From Streptomyces pristinaespiralis (GTDB lineage: Bacteria > Actinomycetota > Actinomycetes > Streptomycetales > Streptomycetaceae), in contig NZ_CP011340.1 of the NCBI RefSeq assembly GCF_001278075.1, forward strand, positions 5,201,001 through 5,265,000: a stretch of 64,000 nucleotides of DNA. Direction: 5' to 3'. Below, in pieces: positions 41,867 to 50,588 of this stretch (its first letter is position 1; the number at the start of each line of letters is the position of its first letter). A program made the translations under genes and the position numbers. Under the pieces are notes generated by a model. The model had not been told where the DNA came from and searched no databases. It was given only the letters and a program-made list of their open reading frames with translations.

Positions 41867-42874
41867 ATGGCAGGGCGCTTCCGACCGGACCCGAACCGCG
41901 CCACCGTGCGCGGTGGCGCGACGGGCGTACCCGCGGCGATACCGCGACAGGTCCCTGCCACGGCCGCCACCGCCCGCACCCGGCGGTGGACCCCGCCGTG
42001 GCCGCTGGACCTCGCACTGGTCCTCGGCCCGCTGCGCCGGGGCCCCGCCGATCCCACCTTCCGTATGACGCCGGACGGCTCCGTCCGGCGGGCCAGCCGT
42101 ACCCCGGCCGGGCCCGGGACACTGCACGTCACGCTGCGGGCGGGCGCCGTCGAGGCCGAGGCCTGGGGGCCGGGCGCGGAGTGGCTTCTCGACCGCCTTC
42201 CCGAACTGCTCGGGGCCGCCGACGAGCCGGAGGCCTTCACGCCGCGGCACCGGCTGGTCGCCGCGTCCCAGCACCGGCGGCCGGGACTGCGGCTGCTGCG
42301 CACCGGACTCGTCATGGAGTCCCTGATCCCCTCGATCCTGGAACAGAAGATCACCACGGACGAGGCCTACCGGGCCTGGCGGCTGCTGGTCCGCAAGTAC
42401 GGCGAACCGGCGCCCGGCCCGGACCAGGGCCTGTACGTCATGCCGGAGCCGCGCACCTGGGCGCTCGTCCCGTCATGGGAATGGCACCGGGCGGGCGTCG
42501 ACAACAAGCGCGCGTCGACGATCCTGCGCGCGGTGCGGGTGGCCCGCCGGATGGAGGAAGCCGCGGCGATGGAACCCGAACAGGCCATGGCGCGACTGGA
42601 GTTGATCCCCGGCATCGGCCCGTGGACCTCGGCGGAGGTGATCCAGCGCAGCAACGGCGCCCCCGACGCCGTCACCGTCGGCGACCTGCACCTGCCCCGG
42701 ATCGTCGGCTACGCACTGGCCGGGGAACGCGACACCGACGACGCGGCGATGCTGGAACTGCTCGCCCCTTACGAGGGCCAACGCCACCGCGCGGCCCGCC
42801 TGATCCTGCTGGCGGGCCGTGTCCCGCCGCGCCGCGAACCGAAGATGCGCAAGGTCGACATCGCCGCGTGGTGA
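41867..42874 (+). CDS. HhH-GPD base-excision DNA glycosylase (AlkA-like)
   Basis: The 335-residue protein carries the helix-hairpin-helix motif LIPGIGPWTSAEVIQRSNG at about residues 245-262 and the catalytic-type aspartate in VTVGDLHLPRI (about 272). SLIPSILEQKITTDEAYRAWRLL precedes these. It should excise alkylated bases such as 3-methyladenine. The N-terminal 45 residues are basic and Pro/Ala-rich. It begins 9 nt after the previous gene and converges with fbiB. Confidence 0.88.
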   Translation: MAGRFRPDPNRATVRGGATGVPAAIPRQVPATAATARTRRWTPPWPLDLALVLGPLRRGPADPTFRMTPDGSVRRASRTPAGPGTLHVTLRAGAVEAEAWGPGAEWLLDRLPELLGAADEPEAFTPRHRLVAASQHRRPGLRLLRTGLVMESLIPSILEQKITTDEAYRAWRLLVRKYGEPAPGPDQGLYVMPEPRTWALVPSWEWHRAGVDNKRASTILRAVRVARRMEEAAAMEPEQAMARLELIPGIGPWTSAEVIQRSNGAPDAVTVGDLHLPRIVGYALAGERDTDDAAMLELLAPYEGQRHRAARLILLAGRVPPRREPKMRKVDIAAW

Positions 42875-42890
42875 GCCGCGAAGGCGGCTC
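42873..42890. terminator. Short hairpin between convergent glycosylase and fbiB genes
   Basis: GAGCCGC (42873-42879) and GCGGCTC (42884-42890) pair around GAAG in the 24-bp gap between two convergent stops. It is small but GC-only with a stable GNRA-like loop. Confidence 0.4.
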
Positions 42891-42898
42891 CGCGGCCG

Positions 42899-44197
42899 CT
42901 AGCGGACCTCGATGAACGCGGCGGCCTCCCGCGCCGGGCGCGCCTTGGGCGCGGCGGCGGGGTGACCGATCGCCACCGCCCCCATGGGATCCCACGTCTT
43001 TGGCAGCGACAGCACCTCCCGCACCACATCGCGGCAGAACATCGTCGAGGAGACCCACGCCGATCCCAGCCGCTCACCCGCGAGCGCCACCAGGAAGTTC
43101 TGCACGCCCGCGCCCGTCGCGACGACGAACATCTCGCGTTCCGCCGCGTCCCTGCGCTCGTCGCCGTACGTATGGGCCCCGTCCGTCACCAGGCACGGCA
43201 CCGCCAGGTACGGGGCGTTGCGCAGGACGTCCCCGCGCCGGACCCGCTTGGCGACGGACTCCTCCGACTTCCCGTCGCGGCGCAGGTCCGCGATCCAGGC
43301 GTCACGCATCGCGTCGAGCAGGCGGTGGCGGGAGGCGGCGGACTCGAGCAGGACGAAGCGCCACGGCGTCGTGTGATGGGGGGCGGGCGCCGTCACCGCG
43401 GCCGCGACCGCGCGCCGCACCGCGCCGCCGTCCACCGGCTCGTCCGTGAACTCGCGGACCGTACGGCGCTGGGTCACCGCCTCCCGTATCGCCTCCGAGG
43501 TGCCCAGCCGGAACATGTCGTCGGCGGCGATCCGGACCAGAGCTCTCGCGTCCTCGCCGGCGTCGTCCACGATGTGCGGCAGGCCGCGGACGACGGCGAC
43601 CGGCAGTCCGTCGGCCTTGCCCTTCACCAGGTCGCCCGCGGCGGCGAGTTCGTCGGCGGTGGCCACCACGGTGGCGCTGAGGGGATTGCCGTGGGCGTCG
43701 GTGCCGCCGCGCAGGTCGTCCAGGACCCGCACGCCCGCCGCGCCGATCGCGATGTCGGTCAGTCCGGTCCGCCAGGGCCGGCCGGAGGTGTCGGTCACGA
43801 TGACGCCGAGGTCGACGCCGAGCTCGTCGCGCAGCCCCTCGCGGATCGCGCGGGCGGAGGCGTCCGGATCCTCGGGCAGCAACAGCACCGTGCCCGTGGG
43901 GGTGTTGGACGCGTCGACACCGGCCGCGGCCATCACCAGGCCCTGCCGGTTCTCGACGATGCGCAGGGTGCCGCGCCGGGCGACGACCCGTACCGTCTCC
44001 GCGTCGATGGCGGCCTCGCGGTCCGCCGCCCGGACGATCCGCCCCTCCGCCTTGCTCACGATCTTGGAGGTGACGAGCAGTACGTCCCCGTCGGCCAGCC
44101 CGGGGGAGGTGGCGGCGATCAGCTTGGCGAGGTTGTCACCGGGCCGGACCTCGCCGAGTCCGGGCAGCGCCCAGACCCGGTACGACGCCGGGCTCAC
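42899..44197 (-). CDS. fbiB: Bifunctional coenzyme F420-0:L-glutamate ligase / FMN-binding reductase
   Basis: The 432-residue protein has an N-terminal CofE-like ligase half ([57 protein letters not shown]). Its C-terminal nitroreductase-fold half contains [30 protein letters not shown] and [21 protein letters not shown]. It adds glutamates to F420 and takes part in reducing the dehydro precursor. The GTG start overlaps the fbiA stop (GTGA), giving a translationally coupled pair. Confidence 0.96.
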   Translation of the reverse strand: MSPASYRVWALPGLGEVRPGDNLAKLIAATSPGLADGDVLLVTSKIVSKAEGRIVRAADREAAIDAETVRVVARRGTLRIVENRQGLVMAAAGVDASNTPTGTVLLLPEDPDASARAIREGLRDELGVDLGVIVTDTSGRPWRTGLTDIAIGAAGVRVLDDLRGGTDAHGNPLSATVVATADELAAAGDLVKGKADGLPVAVVRGLPHIVDDAGEDARALVRIAADDMFRLGTSEAIREAVTQRRTVREFTDEPVDGGAVRRAVAAAVTAPAPHHTTPWRFVLLESAASRHRLLDAMRDAWIADLRRDGKSEESVAKRVRRGDVLRNAPYLAVPCLVTDGAHTYGDERRDAAEREMFVVATGAGVQNFLVALAGERLGSAWVSSTMFCRDVVREVLSLPKTWDPMGAVAIGHPAAAPKARPAREAAAFIEVR

Positions 44198-45150
44198 GCC
44201 TGTACCTCCTCGGCCAGCGCCAGTGCCGCCCGGGCCATGTCGGCGGCCGCGTCCACGTCGGTCATCATCAGCGGCACCGCCCGGCAGCGGATGCCGGCCG
44301 CCTCGACGGCGGCGACCGCCGGCTCGTCGACCGTGTCGACGAGCCAGCCGTCGAGCAGCCCGGAGCCGTAGTGCTGCGCGACCGCCGCCGCGCTCGCCTC
44401 CACGCCCACGGCCGCGAGGACCTTGTCGGCCATGCCGCGCACGGGCGCGTCCCCGACGATGGGGGAGAGGCCGACGACCGGTACGCCCGCCTCCGCGATG
44501 GCCTCGCGGATGCCGGGCACGGCGAGGATCGTGCCGACGCTGACGACGGGGTTCGACGGCGGGAAGAGGATCACGTCCGCGGAGGCGATGGCCTCCAGCA
44601 CTCCGGGCGCGGGCTTGGCCTGCTCGGCGCCGACCGGGACGACCGCCTCCGCGGCCACGGACGCCCGCAGCCGCACCCAGTACTCCTGGAAGTGGATGAC
44701 CTTGCGTTCGCCGTCGAGCGTCACCGCGACATGGGTCTCCACGCGGTCGTCGGACATCGGCAGGAGCCGTACGCCCGGCTTCCACCGGTCGCAGAGGGCC
44801 TCGGTGACGGCGCTGAGCGGATAACCGGCGCTCAGCATCTGGGTGCGGACGATGTGGGTGGCGAAGTCGCGGTCCCCGAGGCCGAACCACTCGGGGCCGA
44901 CCCCGTACGCCGCGAGTTCGTTCTTGACCTGGAAGGTCTCGTCCTCGCGGCCCCAGCCCTGCTCCTCGTTGATGCCACCGCCGAGGGTGTACATCACCGT
45001 GTCGAGGTCCGGGCAGACCTTCAGGCCGAACAGATGGATGTCGTCACCGGTGTTGCCGATCACCGTGACGTCCGCTTCGGGCGCGGCCTGCTTGAGACCG
45101 CGGAGGAAACGGGCGCCGCCGATGCCGCCGGCCAGAACCACAATGCGCAT
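44194..45150 (-). CDS. fbiA: 2-phospho-L-lactate (phosphoenolpyruvate) transferase
   Basis: The 318-residue CofD-type enzyme joins the activated three-carbon unit to Fo to make (dehydro-)F420-0. Its start, [21 protein letters not shown], and [39 protein letters not shown] and [20 protein letters not shown] are family signatures. It is transcribed before fbiB, and the cysteine dioxygenase gene ends only 30 bp upstream of its start on the same strand, so a transcript running from the Cys-leader through all three is possible. Confidence 0.96.
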   Translation of the reverse strand: MRIVVLAGGIGGARFLRGLKQAAPEADVTVIGNTGDDIHLFGLKVCPDLDTVMYTLGGGINEEQGWGREDETFQVKNELAAYGVGPEWFGLGDRDFATHIVRTQMLSAGYPLSAVTEALCDRWKPGVRLLPMSDDRVETHVAVTLDGERKVIHFQEYWVRLRASVAAEAVVPVGAEQAKPAPGVLEAIASADVILFPPSNPVVSVGTILAVPGIREAIAEAGVPVVGLSPIVGDAPVRGMADKVLAAVGVEASAAAVAQHYGSGLLDGWLVDTVDEPAVAAVEAAGIRCRAVPLMMTDVDAAADMARAALALAEEVQA

Positions 45151-45180
45151 GCCGACATCCTCGCAGGTCCCGCCGGGGCG

Positions 45181-45675
45181 TCAGACGGAAACCGGCTCCG
45201 TCGTGCAGCTCGCGGCCGTGTGCATCGGCATCTCGGTCAGGCCCGGGTAGTAGACGTGCAGGCTCACGGCCGGTTCGAGGGAGTCGTTGACGACCTCGTG
45301 CGCGTAGCCGGGTGCGAAGACCCGCTGCGCACCGGCCTCGAGCGAACGCTCGCCGCGTGCGGTGCGCTCGGTCAGCTCGCCTTCGAGGACGGTGAGCACT
45401 CCGGAGGAAGGGCCGTGGTCGTGGAGCCCGCTGCCCTGGCCGGGGACCCAGCTGAGCAGCCAGATCTCGTAACCGGGGCCGGTGCCGAGCCGGTGGTACC
45501 AGCGCGTGGTGGCGTCGTATTCGACGAGGTGCGCCCACTGCGCGCGGTCGGCGGCGATGGAGCGGGCGAGCCCGGCGAACTCGGCCACGGTGGCCGGGTG
45601 CTCACGGGCGGGCTGGAGCAGGTGCTGTACGGCGAGGATGTCGCCGGCGATCTGGAGGTCGCTGTCGCTGTTCAT
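45181..45675 (-). CDS. Cysteine dioxygenase family protein
   Basis: The 164-residue cupin has the iron-binding His pair in GSGLHDHGPSSGVL, a glutamate-containing LTVLEGELTE and the third His in FAPGYAHEVVND. It is the size and form of bacterial cysteine dioxygenases that oxidise L-cysteine to cysteine sulfinate. GAGGAA lies about 14 nt before the ATG. A 30-codon frame ending in six Cys codons stands 78 bp upstream, which suggests cysteine-dependent control. It is followed by fbiA on the same strand. Confidence 0.9.
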   Translation of the reverse strand: MNSDSDLQIAGDILAVQHLLQPAREHPATVAEFAGLARSIAADRAQWAHLVEYDATTRWYHRLGTGPGYEIWLLSWVPGQGSGLHDHGPSSGVLTVLEGELTERTARGERSLEAGAQRVFAPGYAHEVVNDSLEPAVSLHVYYPGLTEMPMHTAASCTTEPVSV

Positions 45676-45753
45676 GGGTGCGGGGGTTCCTCAGCAGAAG
45701 TGCGGGGATGTCGCAGAGCAGGAAGAAGACGCAGAAGCTGGAGCGCGAGGGCA

Positions 45754-45846
45754 TCAACAGCTGGAACAGCAACAGCAACAGCGCGCCTGGACAGCGCTGC
45801 GGAACCCGCGGAGGCGGGTCGCGAGGGGCGCTGAGGTCGCTGGCAT
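45754..45846 (-). CDS. Candidate poly-cysteine leader peptide upstream of cysteine dioxygenase
   Basis: An ATG at 45846 opens a 30-codon frame, MPATSAPLATRLRGFRSAV then QARCCCCCSSC, ending in TGA. Six of the last eight codons are Cys. The frame is preceded by TTGACA, 17 bp, TCACCT, with the -10 only 8 nt before the ATG, so the transcript would be almost leaderless. The gap to the cysteine dioxygenase start is 78 nt. In it, a pyrimidine-rich UUCCUG-type stretch could pair with the GAGGAA ribosome site. Poly-cysteine leaders acting as attenuators are known in mycobacteria; the same function here is inferred. Confidence 0.7.
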   Translation of the reverse strand: MPATSAPLATRLRGFRSAVQARCCCCCSSC

Positions 45847-45854
45847 GGAATCAA

Positions 45855-45883
45855 AGGTGACGGTTGCGCTCGTCGACTGTCAA
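45855..45883 (-). promoter_or_regulatory. Promoter of the Cys leader and cysteine dioxygenase
   Basis: On the minus strand TTGACA (45878-45883, perfect consensus) and TCACCT (45855-45860) are 17 bp apart. Transcription would start at or within two bases of the leader ATG. Confidence 0.6.
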
Positions 45884-46204
45884 CCCAATGCCCGATTTGG
45901 CAGCAATGTTTCACCTTTTCCGGTTACGGAGAACGGAGAAAGGTTTGTGCAGCGGGAAGCGGGGACACATGCGGCAGCAACCCTGCTTGCAAACGTCATC
46001 CGGCCTGAAGTGATCGGACTGTGATCCGGATCGCTTCACCGGCTCGATCGAAACAAGATCGATGTTCCTGGCGTCTTCCTTTTCGAGGAATGGCGGGGTG
46101 CGGAGCAGGCCGCTGGCATGTGTCACGTTTTTTGGTGATTTGAACACTTTCCGCATAGCCTTGGTTCCGCAGAGTGAATACCGGGCCCAATAGCAGATCT
46201 CGGC
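45884..46204. other. Upstream control region of whiB with GATC-rich inverted repeats
   Basis: This non-coding part of the roughly 460-bp gap before whiB is AT-richer than its surroundings. It has TGAAGTGATC (46006-46015) mirrored with one mismatch by GATCGCTTCA (46029-46038), the palindrome GATCCGGATC (46023-46032), and TCGATC (46044-46049) mirrored by GATCGA (46057-46062). Short frames here look non-coding. Confidence 0.45.
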
Positions 46205-46234
46205 TTGACTGGCCCGGAGCCACACACTTGTAAT
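46205..46234 (+). promoter_or_regulatory. Predicted whiB promoter
   Basis: TTGACT (46205-46210) and TGTAAT (46229-46234) are separated by 18 bp. The start would be near 46241, leaving a 66-nt untranslated leader before the whiB ATG. This fits the housekeeping sigma consensus. Confidence 0.6.
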
Positions 46235-46306
46235 TTCACTCGTGTCGTTCGGCCGAAAACGATCGCGGCAACATCACGGGGACGCAAAGACAGACGAGGG
46301 GCGCAC

Positions 46307-46570
46307 ATGACCGAGCTGTTCGAACAACTGCTGGTCGAGGACGCGGACGAGGAACTCGGCTGGCAGGAGCGCGCGTTGTGCGCCCAGACCGATCCCGAGT
46401 CCTTCTTCCCCGAGAAGGGTGGCTCCACCCGCGAGGCGAAGAAGGTCTGCCTCGCCTGCGAGGTCCGCTCCGAATGTCTCGAATACGCCCTGAACAACGA
46501 CGAGAGATTCGGAATCTGGGGCGGCCTCTCGGAGCGGGAACGCCGGCGCCTGAAGAAGGCAGCCGTCTGA
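46307..46570 (+). CDS. whiB: Sporulation transcription factor WhiB
   Basis: The 87-residue Wbl-family protein has four cysteines for a [4Fe-4S] cluster (Cys25, Cys48, Cys51, Cys57), the GIWGGLSERER turn and a basic C-terminal DNA-binding tail. The sequence is almost the S. coelicolor WhiB as I remember it (MTELF, DADEELGWQERALCAQTDPE). It acts with WhiA in the switch to sporulation septation. The ATG at 46307 is preceded by CGAGGGG. A promoter with TTGACT/TGTAAT is visible 100 bp upstream. Confidence 0.95.
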   Translation: MTELFEQLLVEDADEELGWQERALCAQTDPESFFPEKGGSTREAKKVCLACEVRSECLEYALNNDERFGIWGGLSERERRRLKKAAV

Positions 46571-46668
46571 AGCACCGCCCCTCCCGCCGCCCGATCGCGC
46601 CCGGCTCGAGCCGCTCGATGACGTCCGGCCCAATCGGTACAACTGCGTCAACTGCGTACGTAACGAAC

Positions 46669-46705
46669 GGTCCGCCGTCTGTGGGTTGTCCACAGGCTGC
46701 GGACC
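46669..46705. promoter_or_regulatory. Nested inverted repeat between whiB and the glycosyltransferase
   Basis: GGTCCGC (46669) pairs with GCGGACC (to 46705), and inside it CTGTGG (46679-46684) pairs with CCACAG (46690-46695) around GTTGT. It could be the whiB terminator or an element in the leader of the 46794 gene. Confidence 0.45.
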
Positions 46706-46793
46706 GTCCACATGCCAGCCGTTAGTGTGGGGCCCCGTCCGTGACGCACCAGAGCCCCTACGGGGTGACCCCGGCCGGAGGGCCCGTACCTCA

Positions 46794-49700
46794 ATGTCCG
46801 CCACCACAGCCGCGTTTGTTCCGGCAGCCGCGCCAGAGTTCCCGCGGCACGTAGTCACCGCCGTGCTCGTCTCCCACGACGGCGCGCGCTGGCTCCCCGA
46901 TGCCCTCGCCGGACTGATCGGCCAGGAACGCCCCGTGCAGAACGTCGTCGCGGCCGACACCGGCAGCGCCGACGACTCGGCCCGACTGCTCACCGAAGCC
47001 CTCGGCGCCGACCGCGTACTGCACCTCGCACGCCGCACCGGCTTCGGTACCGCCGTCGAAGAGGCGACTCGCACCGCCGGTGTCCTCACTCCCGAGGAAC
47101 TGCCGTACCTGAAGCGGCCGAGCGGCTGGGACCCCGTCAGCAGGACCTGGCGCGACGAGGCCTACGAGATGCCCGAGCTGCCGTACGGCGAGCCCGTCCA
47201 GTGGCTGTGGCTCCTGCACGACGACTGCGCGCCCGAGCCCGACGCCCTCGCCGAACTGCTGCGCGTCGCCGACTCCGACGAACACGCCGCGATCGTCGGC
47301 CCCAAACTCCGCGGCTGGTACGACCGCAAGCAACTCCTCGAGACCGGCGTCTCCATCGCCAACAGCGGGCGGCGCTGGACCGGACTCGACCGCCGCGAAC
47401 AGGACCAGGGCCAGCACGACCAGGTGCGTTCCGTCCTCTCCGTCTCCTCCGCCGGCATGCTCATACGCCGCGACGTGTTCGAGGAGCTCGGCGGCTTCGA
47501 CCGGCGACTGCCGCTCATGCGCGACGACGTCGACCTGTGCTGGCGCGCCCACTCCGCCGGGCACCGCGTCCTGATCGCCCCCGACGCCGTACTGCGGCAC
47601 GCAGAGGCGGCCGCCCGCGAGCGCCGCACCGTCGACTGCGCCGGCCGGTCCGTGGCCAGCCCGCACCGGGTCGACAAAGCAGGCGCCGTCTACACACTGC
47701 TCACCAACACCCGCGGCGTCGCGCTGCCTTATGTACTGCTGCGCATCGTCCTCGGCACACTGCTGCGCACCCTCGCCTACCTCGTCGGCAAGGTGCCCGG
47801 GCAGGCCGTCGACGAGGTCATGGGACTCTTCGGCGTCCTGCTGCGTCCCGAACGCATCCTGGCCGGCCGCCGCAGACGGTCCCGGCGGGCCGTCGAGGCG
47901 AGTGAACTGCGGCCGCTGTTCCCGCCGCCCGGCGCGACCGTCCGCGCCACCGTCGAACAGGTCGTCTCCGGCTTCGGCGGCTCGGACGCCGACTCCGGCG
48001 GCTCCCGCCACGGCGCCGTCGAATCGGGTCCCGGCGGGGACGACGCGGACTTCCTCGAGATCGAGCAGTTCGCCAGGCTCAAGAAGATCGCCCGTAAGCC
48101 CGGGCCCCTCCTCTTCGCCCTGCTCCTCGTCGCCTCGCTCGTCGCCTGCCGCGGGCTGTTCGCGGGCGGCGCCCTGGCCGGCGGCGCCCTGCTGCCCGCT
48201 CCGGCCGACGTCTTCGACCTCTGGAGCCGTTACGCCGACAGCTGGCACCCCATCGGCACCGGCGGCACCCAGACCGCGCCGCCCTACCTGGCCGTCCTCG
48301 CGGTGCTCTCCGCGCTCTTCCTCGGTTCCACCGGCCTCGCCCTGACCGTGCTGCTCGTCTGCTCGGTCCCGCTCGCAGGCCTCACCGCGTACTTCGCCTC
48401 CCGTCCCATCGTCGGCTCCCGGCTGCTGCGGGCGTGGGCGAGCGTCGCCTACGCCTTCCTGCCCGCCGCCACCGGAGCGCTGGCCACCGGGCGGCTCGGC
48501 ACGGCGGTCCTCGCGATCGTGCTGCCGCTCATCGCCCGAGCGGCGGTCGCCGCCCACGGGCTGCGCCTCCAGGGCGGCGGCCGCGGCAGCTGGCGGGCCA
48601 CCTGGGCGTACGCCCTGCTGCTGACCTTCGCGACGGCCTTCACCCCCGTCGTGTGGCCGATCGCCGTCGTCATCGGCATCGCCGTCCTGGTGCTGCGACG
48701 CGGGGACATCACGGCCTACGCGCTCCGCTTCCTCGCCTCCGTCGGCACGCCGATGCTGGTCCTCGCCCCCTGGTCGCTCTCGCTGCTGACCAGCCCTTCG
48801 GGCTTCTTCCGCGAGGCCGGGCTCGCGTACGACGGCGGCGCGGCGGGCGCGACCGACCTGCTGGGCATCAGCCCCGGCGGCCCGGGAACCGTCGGCGGCC
48901 TCCTGATGATCGGCATCGTGCTCGCGGCGCTCGGCGCCCTGTTGCGCGAGGAGCGGCAGTTCGCGATCCGCGGCGCCTGGGCGGTCGCCCTGGTCGCCCT
49001 GGTCTTCGCGGCACTGGTCAACGGCTCGGGCGACAGCGGTGCCGGCTGGGCCGGCCCTGCCACGCTCGTCTACGGCATCGCCCTGCTCGCCGCCGCCGTG
49101 CTCGGCGCCGAGGGCGGCCGCAGCCGTGTCGCCGCCCAGAGCTTCGGCTGGCGGCAGCCCCTCGCCGCCCTCGTCGCGCTGGCGGCCGGCCTCGCTCCGG
49201 TCGTCGCCGCCGCGAACTGGATGCTGAGCGGTGCCGGCGGTCCTCTCGAGCGGCGCGACCCGGTGCAGGTGCCGGCGTTCGTCGCGGAGGAGAGCGACAC
49301 CCAGGACCAGCCGCGCACGCTGGTCCTCGGCGGGGCTTCCGCCGCGAAGGTCTCCTACACACTCGTCCGCGGTTCCGGCGCCCGTCTCGGCGACGCCGAG
49401 CTCACAGAGACCGGCGGCAGCGACGCCCGGCTCGACAAGGTCGTTGCCAACCTGGTCGCGGGCTCCGGCGCCGACCAGACGAGCCAGCTGAGCGGCTTCG
49501 CGATCCGCTACGTGCTGGTGCGCGACGGCGCCCCGCGCCAGACCAGCCGCGTCCTCGACGCCACCCCGGGCCTGAGCCGGCTCAGCCAGCTCGACGGCAG
49601 CGCGCTGTGGCGGGTGGACCGCCAGGTCGCCAGGGCCACCATCGTCACCGGCAAGGACGAGCCGCTGCCCGTGGCCTCCGACGCCGTCGAGGCGCACGCG

Positions 49701-50588
49701 AAGATCCCCGTCGGCGGCTCCGGCCGCGTCCTGCGCATCGCGGACCGCGCCGCGGAGGGCTGGCAGGCGACGCTCGACGGACGCCCGCTGAAGAAGACCA
49801 CCGTGGACGGCTGGGCGCAGGGCTTCGAGCTGCCCGCGGAGGGCGGCCGCCTCGACCTGACGTACGAGGACCCCGCCACCCACACCGCCTGGATCTGGAT
49901 CCAGGCGTTCCTCGCCCTCGTGCTGCTGGTGCTGGCCCTCCCGGGCCGGCGCAGGGAGATCGACGACGATCTGCCCGAGGAGCCGGTGGCCGTACCGGAG
50001 CAGCCGGTCGCGGGCGAGGGCCGCCGGGCACGCAGGCTGCGGGCCCAGGCCGAGGCGGAGGCCGAGGAGACGGAGCCGACGGCCCAGGACGGTGCCCGGC
50101 CGCTGGAGCAGGACCAGGAAGCCGCGCAGCCCGCCGCGTACACGGCGGCGGTGCCGCAGCAGCAGTACGGCGAGTGGGAGACGCAGAGCCACGCGGACGC
50201 GCCCTACGGGACCTCGTACGACCAGCAGCACCAGCAGCAGTACCAGGACGGCGGGTACGGCGGGACCGCGGCTCAGGGACCGGGCTACGGCGGCGAGCAG
50301 CAGTACGCGGACGGTCAGCAGTACGGCGGCGACCAGTCGTACGCCGACCCCCGCTACCAGCAGCCGTACGAGGCGGACCCCTACCAGGGCGCTTCCTACG
50401 GCGACGGTCAGTACCAGCAGGACGGCCAGTACCCCACCCAGTACCAGCAGGACGGCCAGTACCAGCCGGAGGGCCAGTACCAGCAGGACGGGCAGTACGA
50501 CCCGTACGGCTACGGCGACCCGAACGGCGGCCCGTACCCACAGCCCCCGGCGCAAGCCCCCGGCACGACGCGAGGCGACTCAGAGTGA
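46794..50588 (+). CDS. Large membrane family 2 glycosyltransferase with disordered Gln/Tyr/Gly tail
   Basis: The 1264-residue protein has a GT-A domain in the first 330 residues (VVTAVLVSHDGARWLPDAL, WLWLLHDDCAPEPDALAELL, GPKLRGW, GGFDRRLPLMRDDVDLCWRAHSAGHRV). A connecting cytoplasmic part follows, then about 14 membrane segments (roughly 430-860). Next come an extracytoplasmic domain of about 150 residues, a last helix near 1035-1055 and a cytoplasmic tail of about 200 residues, rich in QYQQDGQY/GGY repeats at its end. The ATG at 46794 gives MSATTAAFVP. It probably assembles a surface polysaccharide. The last codon overlaps the start of the DUF5719 gene. Confidence 0.88.
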   Translation: MSATTAAFVPAAAPEFPRHVVTAVLVSHDGARWLPDALAGLIGQERPVQNVVAADTGSADDSARLLTEALGADRVLHLARRTGFGTAVEEATRTAGVLTPEELPYLKRPSGWDPVSRTWRDEAYEMPELPYGEPVQWLWLLHDDCAPEPDALAELLRVADSDEHAAIVGPKLRGWYDRKQLLETGVSIANSGRRWTGLDRREQDQGQHDQVRSVLSVSSAGMLIRRDVFEELGGFDRRLPLMRDDVDLCWRAHSAGHRVLIAPDAVLRHAEAAARERRTVDCAGRSVASPHRVDKAGAVYTLLTNTRGVALPYVLLRIVLGTLLRTLAYLVGKVPGQAVDEVMGLFGVLLRPERILAGRRRRSRRAVEASELRPLFPPPGATVRATVEQVVSGFGGSDADSGGSRHGAVESGPGGDDADFLEIEQFARLKKIARKPGPLLFALLLVASLVACRGLFAGGALAGGALLPAPADVFDLWSRYADSWHPIGTGGTQTAPPYLAVLAVLSALFLGSTGLALTVLLVCSVPLAGLTAYFASRPIVGSRLLRAWASVAYAFLPAATGALATGRLGTAVLAIVLPLIARAAVAAHGLRLQGGGRGSWRATWAYALLLTFATAFTPVVWPIAVVIGIAVLVLRRGDITAYALRFLASVGTPMLVLAPWSLSLLTSPSGFFREAGLAYDGGAAGATDLLGISPGGPGTVGGLLMIGIVLAALGALLREERQFAIRGAWAVALVALVFAALVNGSGDSGAGWAGPATLVYGIALLAAAVLGAEGGRSRVAAQSFGWRQPLAALVALAAGLAPVVAAANWMLSGAGGPLERRDPVQVPAFVAEESDTQDQPRTLVLGGASAAKVSYTLVRGSGARLGDAELTETGGSDARLDKVVANLVAGSGADQTSQLSGFAIRYVLVRDGAPRQTSRVLDATPGLSRLSQLDGSALWRVDRQVARATIVTGKDEPLPVASDAVEAHAKIPVGGSGRVLRIADRAAEGWQATLDGRPLKKTTVDGWAQGFELPAEGGRLDLTYEDPATHTAWIWIQAFLALVLLVLALPGRRREIDDDLPEEPVAVPEQPVAGEGRRARRLRAQAEAEAEETEPTAQDGARPLEQDQEAAQPAAYTAAVPQQQYGEWETQSHADAPYGTSYDQQHQQQYQDGGYGGTAAQGPGYGGEQQYADGQQYGGDQSYADPRYQQPYEADPYQGASYGDGQYQQDGQYPTQYQQDGQYQPEGQYQQDGQYDPYGYGDPNGGPYPQPPAQAPGTTRGDSE

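Noticed and set aside
45678..46225. Short frames on both strands in the whiB upstream region (for example 45678-45860 plus, 45911-46225 minus)
   Set aside because: No ribosome sites, atypical composition and no homology; the poly-Cys frame is the only one with supporting context.
46791..50555. 1254-codon open frame on the minus strand opposite the giant glycosyltransferase
   Set aside because: Composition is Gly/Arg/Asp/Glu/Gln-rich with no recognisable domain. It mirrors the codon-position bias of the plus-strand gene, which has clear glycosyltransferase motifs and membrane helices.
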